Below, in pieces: positions 6,132-7,922 of a stretch of 7,922 nucleotides of DNA. The translations under genes and the position numbers were made by a program. This stretch comes from Firm-04 sp964479595 (lineage in GTDB: Bacteria; Bacillota; Clostridia; Oscillospirales; Ruminococcaceae), in contig CAYZMU010000045.1 in NCBI GenBank assembly GCA_964479595.1, positions 1 to 7,922 of the forward strand, written 5' to 3'. Every line of letters starts with the position of its first letter. Position 1 is the first letter of the stretch. The notes under the pieces are model-generated. The model had not been told where the DNA came from and ran no database searches. It worked only from the letters and a program-made list of their open reading frames with translations.

Positions 6132-7308
6132 AGAGATCCTCCCCTCTGTAGCGCGCAATCGCCGCGCAGTCCTTGTCGCCTCTCCCCGAGATGGTGATGA
6201 CCATGATCTGATCTTTGGGCAGAGTCGGGGCAAGCTTCATTGCGTAGGCGACAGCGTGCGCGGATTCGATCGCGGGGATAATGCCCTCCGTGCGGGACAG
6301 AAATTCGAACGCCTCCACTGCCTCCTCGTCCGTAATCGCGACATACTCCGCCCGCCCGATATCGTGCAGATATGCGTGCTCCGGGCCGATGCCGGGATAG
6401 TCAAGACCCGCCGAAATCGAATACACCGGCGCTATCTGACCGTATTCATCCTGACAGAAATAGGATTTCATGCCGTGGAAAATACCGAGTTTGCCCGTGT
6501 TGATGGTCGCGGCAGTCTCGAAAGTATCAATGCCCCTGCCCGCCGCCTCACAGCCTATCAGCCGCACGGATTTGTCGTCAATGAAGTGGTAGAACGAGCC
6601 CATCGCGTTGGAGCCCCCGCCCACACAAGCGAGTACAGCGTCGGGCAGTCTGCCTTCCTTTTCGAGCAGCTGGCTCTTAATCTCCTTCGAGATGACCGCC
6701 TGAAAATCACGCACAATCGTCGGAAACGGGTGCGGTCCCATCACCGAGCCCAAGCAGTAGTGCGTGTCCGAAATTCTCGAGGTCCACTCCCGCATCGCCT
6801 CCGAAACCGCGTCCTTCAAAGTCGCGGTGCCGCTTGTCACGGGTTTCACGTCAGCCCCCAGCAACCGCATTCGGTAGACATTGAGCGCCTGCCTTTTGGT
6901 GTCTTCCTCGCCCATAAAAATGACGCATTCCATCCCAAGCAGCGCGGCGGCGGTCGCTGTCGCGACACCGTGCTGTCCCGCGCCCGTCTCCGCGATCAGG
7001 CGCGTTTTCCCCATCTTTTTGGCGAGCAGCGCCTGGCCGAGCACATTGTTTATCTTGTGCGAACCTGTGTGATTTAAGTCCTCGCGTTTCAGATAAATTT
7101 TCGCGCCGCCCAGAGCCTCTGTCAGCTTTCGCGCGAAATAGAGCCTTGAGGGTCTGCCCGCGTATTCTTCCAGCAGCTGGTTCAGCTCCGCCTCAAATTC
7201 CGCGTCGTTTTTATAGTGATTGTAAGCCTCTTCCAGTTCAATCACGGCATTCATCAGCGTTTCCGGGATATACTGCCCGCCGTGAATGCCAAAGCGTCCT
7301 TTCCCCAT
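6124..7308 (-). CDS. trpB: Tryptophan synthase beta chain
   Basis: TrpB is the PLP enzyme that joins indole and serine to make tryptophan. It has 394 residues, the usual length of the TrpB1 class that partners TrpA. Landmarks are FGIHGGQYIPETL (6-18), the PLP lysine Lys85 in HTGSHKINN (80-88), Glu107 in AETGAGQHG (the catalytic Glu109 of Salmonella), the PLP phosphate loop GGGSNA (230-235), GLDYPGIGPEH (301-311) with Asp303 (Salmonella Asp305) and ISGRGDKD (373-380), with the Ser that contacts the PLP ring nitrogen. The ATG at 7308 has GGAG at 7316-7319, 7 nt upstream. trpF ends 15 nt before it and trpA overlaps its end by 8 nt, so the three genes are clearly one operon. No defect is seen. 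Confidence 0.98.
   Translation of the reverse strand: MGKGRFGIHGGQYIPETLMNAVIELEEAYNHYKNDAEFEAELNQLLEEYAGRPSRLYFARKLTEALGGAKIYLKREDLNHTGSHKINNVLGQALLAKKMGKTRLIAETGAGQHGVATATAAALLGMECVIFMGEEDTKRQALNVYRMRLLGADVKPVTSGTATLKDAVSEAMREWTSRISDTHYCLGSVMGPHPFPTIVRDFQAVISKEIKSQLLEKEGRLPDAVLACVGGGSNAMGSFYHFIDDKSVRLIGCEAAGRGIDTFETAATINTGKLGIFHGMKSYFCQDEYGQIAPVYSISAGLDYPGIGPEHAYLHDIGRAEYVAITDEEAVEAFEFLSRTEGIIPAIESAHAVAYAMKLAPTLPKDQIMVITISGRGDKDCAAIARYRGEDLYD
6132..6147 (-). promoter_or_regulatory. trpA ribosome binding site inside trpB
   Basis: On the - strand, GGGGAGG (6138-6144) is 6 nt before the trpA ATG (6129-6131) and lies within the last codons of trpB. It fixes the trpA start and places both signals in the same 25 bases, consistent with coupled translation of the two subunits. 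Confidence 0.85.
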
Positions 7309-7323
7309 GGTTTCTCTCCGTTT

Positions 7324-7922
7324 CTATTCGGTTCGCGCGCCGCGTACAGCCCGCACAAAGCGCCCGCATTTTTCGTAATCCTTTTTCCCGTCCGTTTCAA
7401 CCCCGGAACTGACATCCAGAACCGCCGGTCTGCACGCTGCAATTGCCTCCGCAGCGTTTTCAGGCGTCAGCCCGCCCGCCAGAAAAAAGGGTCGCTTCAC
7501 ACCGCGCAATAAAGACCAGTCAAACCGCTCCCCCGTTCCGCCCGCGCCGTTGTCCAACAGGATTTCGTCCGCCGGGGAACGCTCCGCGCGCCGGACATCG
7601 TCCAAAGATCCTATGCGGAACGCCTGTATGACGGGAAGACGGCAGCGCTTGCGCAGCGCGGCAAGATAGCGGTCGTCTTCCGCGCCGTGGAGCTGAACAT
7701 ACTGAATGGTCCCCGCATTCTCGAGCGCGGCAATCTCGTCAATCGGCGCGTTCACAAAGACCCCCACAGCGGGAATCTTGTGGTCCAGCGCTTCACGTAT
7801 CCGCGCCGCCTGCTCGTGCGAAACCGTTCTGGAGCGGTTCGGCACGAAAATAAACCCCACATAATCCGGGCGCAGCGCATTCATGCAGACCGCGTCTTCT
7901 GTTCTTGTCAGCCCGCAGATTT
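7324..7922 (-). CDS. trpF: Phosphoribosylanthranilate isomerase, start beyond window edge
   Basis: TrpF converts N-(5'-phosphoribosyl)anthranilate to the CdRP intermediate, step three of tryptophan synthesis from chorismate. About 198 residues are visible. The first complete codons read ICGLTRTEDA, the family N-terminus (K)ICGLT with the catalytic Cys, so only about two to four residues are missing and the gene is cut by the window, not broken. Other signatures are DYVGFIFVPNRSRTV, AVGVFVNAP, YVQLHGAED, the catalytic Asp in EILLDNGAGGTG, FFLAGGLTPENAAEA and LDVSSGVETDGKKD. Usual length is about 200. An internal ATG at 7884 would drop the catalytic Cys and is not the start. trpB follows 15 nt downstream; trpC, D, G and E are expected past the right edge. 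Confidence 0.96.
   Translation of the reverse strand, partial: ICGLTRTEDAVCMNALRPDYVGFIFVPNRSRTVSHEQAARIREALDHKIPAVGVFVNAPIDEIAALENAGTIQYVQLHGAEDDRYLAALRKRCRLPVIQAFRIGSLDDVRRAERSPADEILLDNGAGGTGERFDWSLLRGVKRPFFLAGGLTPENAAEAIAACRPAVLDVSSGVETDGKKDYEKCGRFVRAVRGARTE

Noticed and set aside
6132..6233. Upstream extension of trpA to an ATG at 6233
   Set aside because: The extra 34 residues are out-of-frame trpB sequence; the ATG at 6131 has an ideal ribosome site and matches the family N-terminus.
5418..7077. + strand open frames of 259 (5418-6197) and 273 (6256-7077) residues
   Set aside because: They are antisense shadows of trpA and trpB, with compositions typical of reverse-frame translation.

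Overview
The window looks like a piece of a low-to-mid GC-skewed but overall GC-rich Clostridia chromosome (Bacillota; an Oscillospiraceae/Ruminococcaceae-type genome is my best guess). The basis is an HrcA-type CIRCE operator in front of groESL, strong GGAGG-type ribosome binding sites, a compact trpF-trpB-trpA order and protein sequences of clostridial character. Taxonomy is inference; no search was run. All the genes belong to known families, and I did not find a clearly new multi-gene system.

Layout. Positions 1-436 are non-coding: a terminator-like hairpin at the left edge, a second hairpin at 146-187, then a run of A4 tracts phased about one helical turn apart (216-321) leading into the groE promoter, a perfect CIRCE operator (327-353), a third CIRCE half-site (368-376) and a GC-rich 5' leader. 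groES and groEL follow on the + strand, 15 nt apart. A terminator hairpin fills the 46-nt gap to the next gene, which converges on groEL from the - strand.

From the right edge to 2409 everything is on the - strand and tightly packed: trpF (start just off the window), trpB, trpA (overlapping trpB by 8 nt), a type I-alpha DAHP synthase, a biotin-protein ligase without a DNA-binding domain, and a nitroreductase-like protein with an unrecognised C-terminal half of about 170 residues. Gaps are 3-25 nt, so this is probably the end of one long transcript, presumably the tail of a trp operon whose earlier genes lie beyond the right edge. TrpF, TrpB and TrpA carry out the late steps of tryptophan synthesis. 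The DAHP synthase makes the first shikimate-pathway intermediate, so both ends of the aromatic pathway would be expressed together. The last two genes have no obvious link to tryptophan.

The points most worth a second look are the curved-DNA signature and doubled CIRCE at groES, the unknown C-terminal domain of the nitroreductase-like protein, and the Glu in place of the second catalytic Asp in TrpA.
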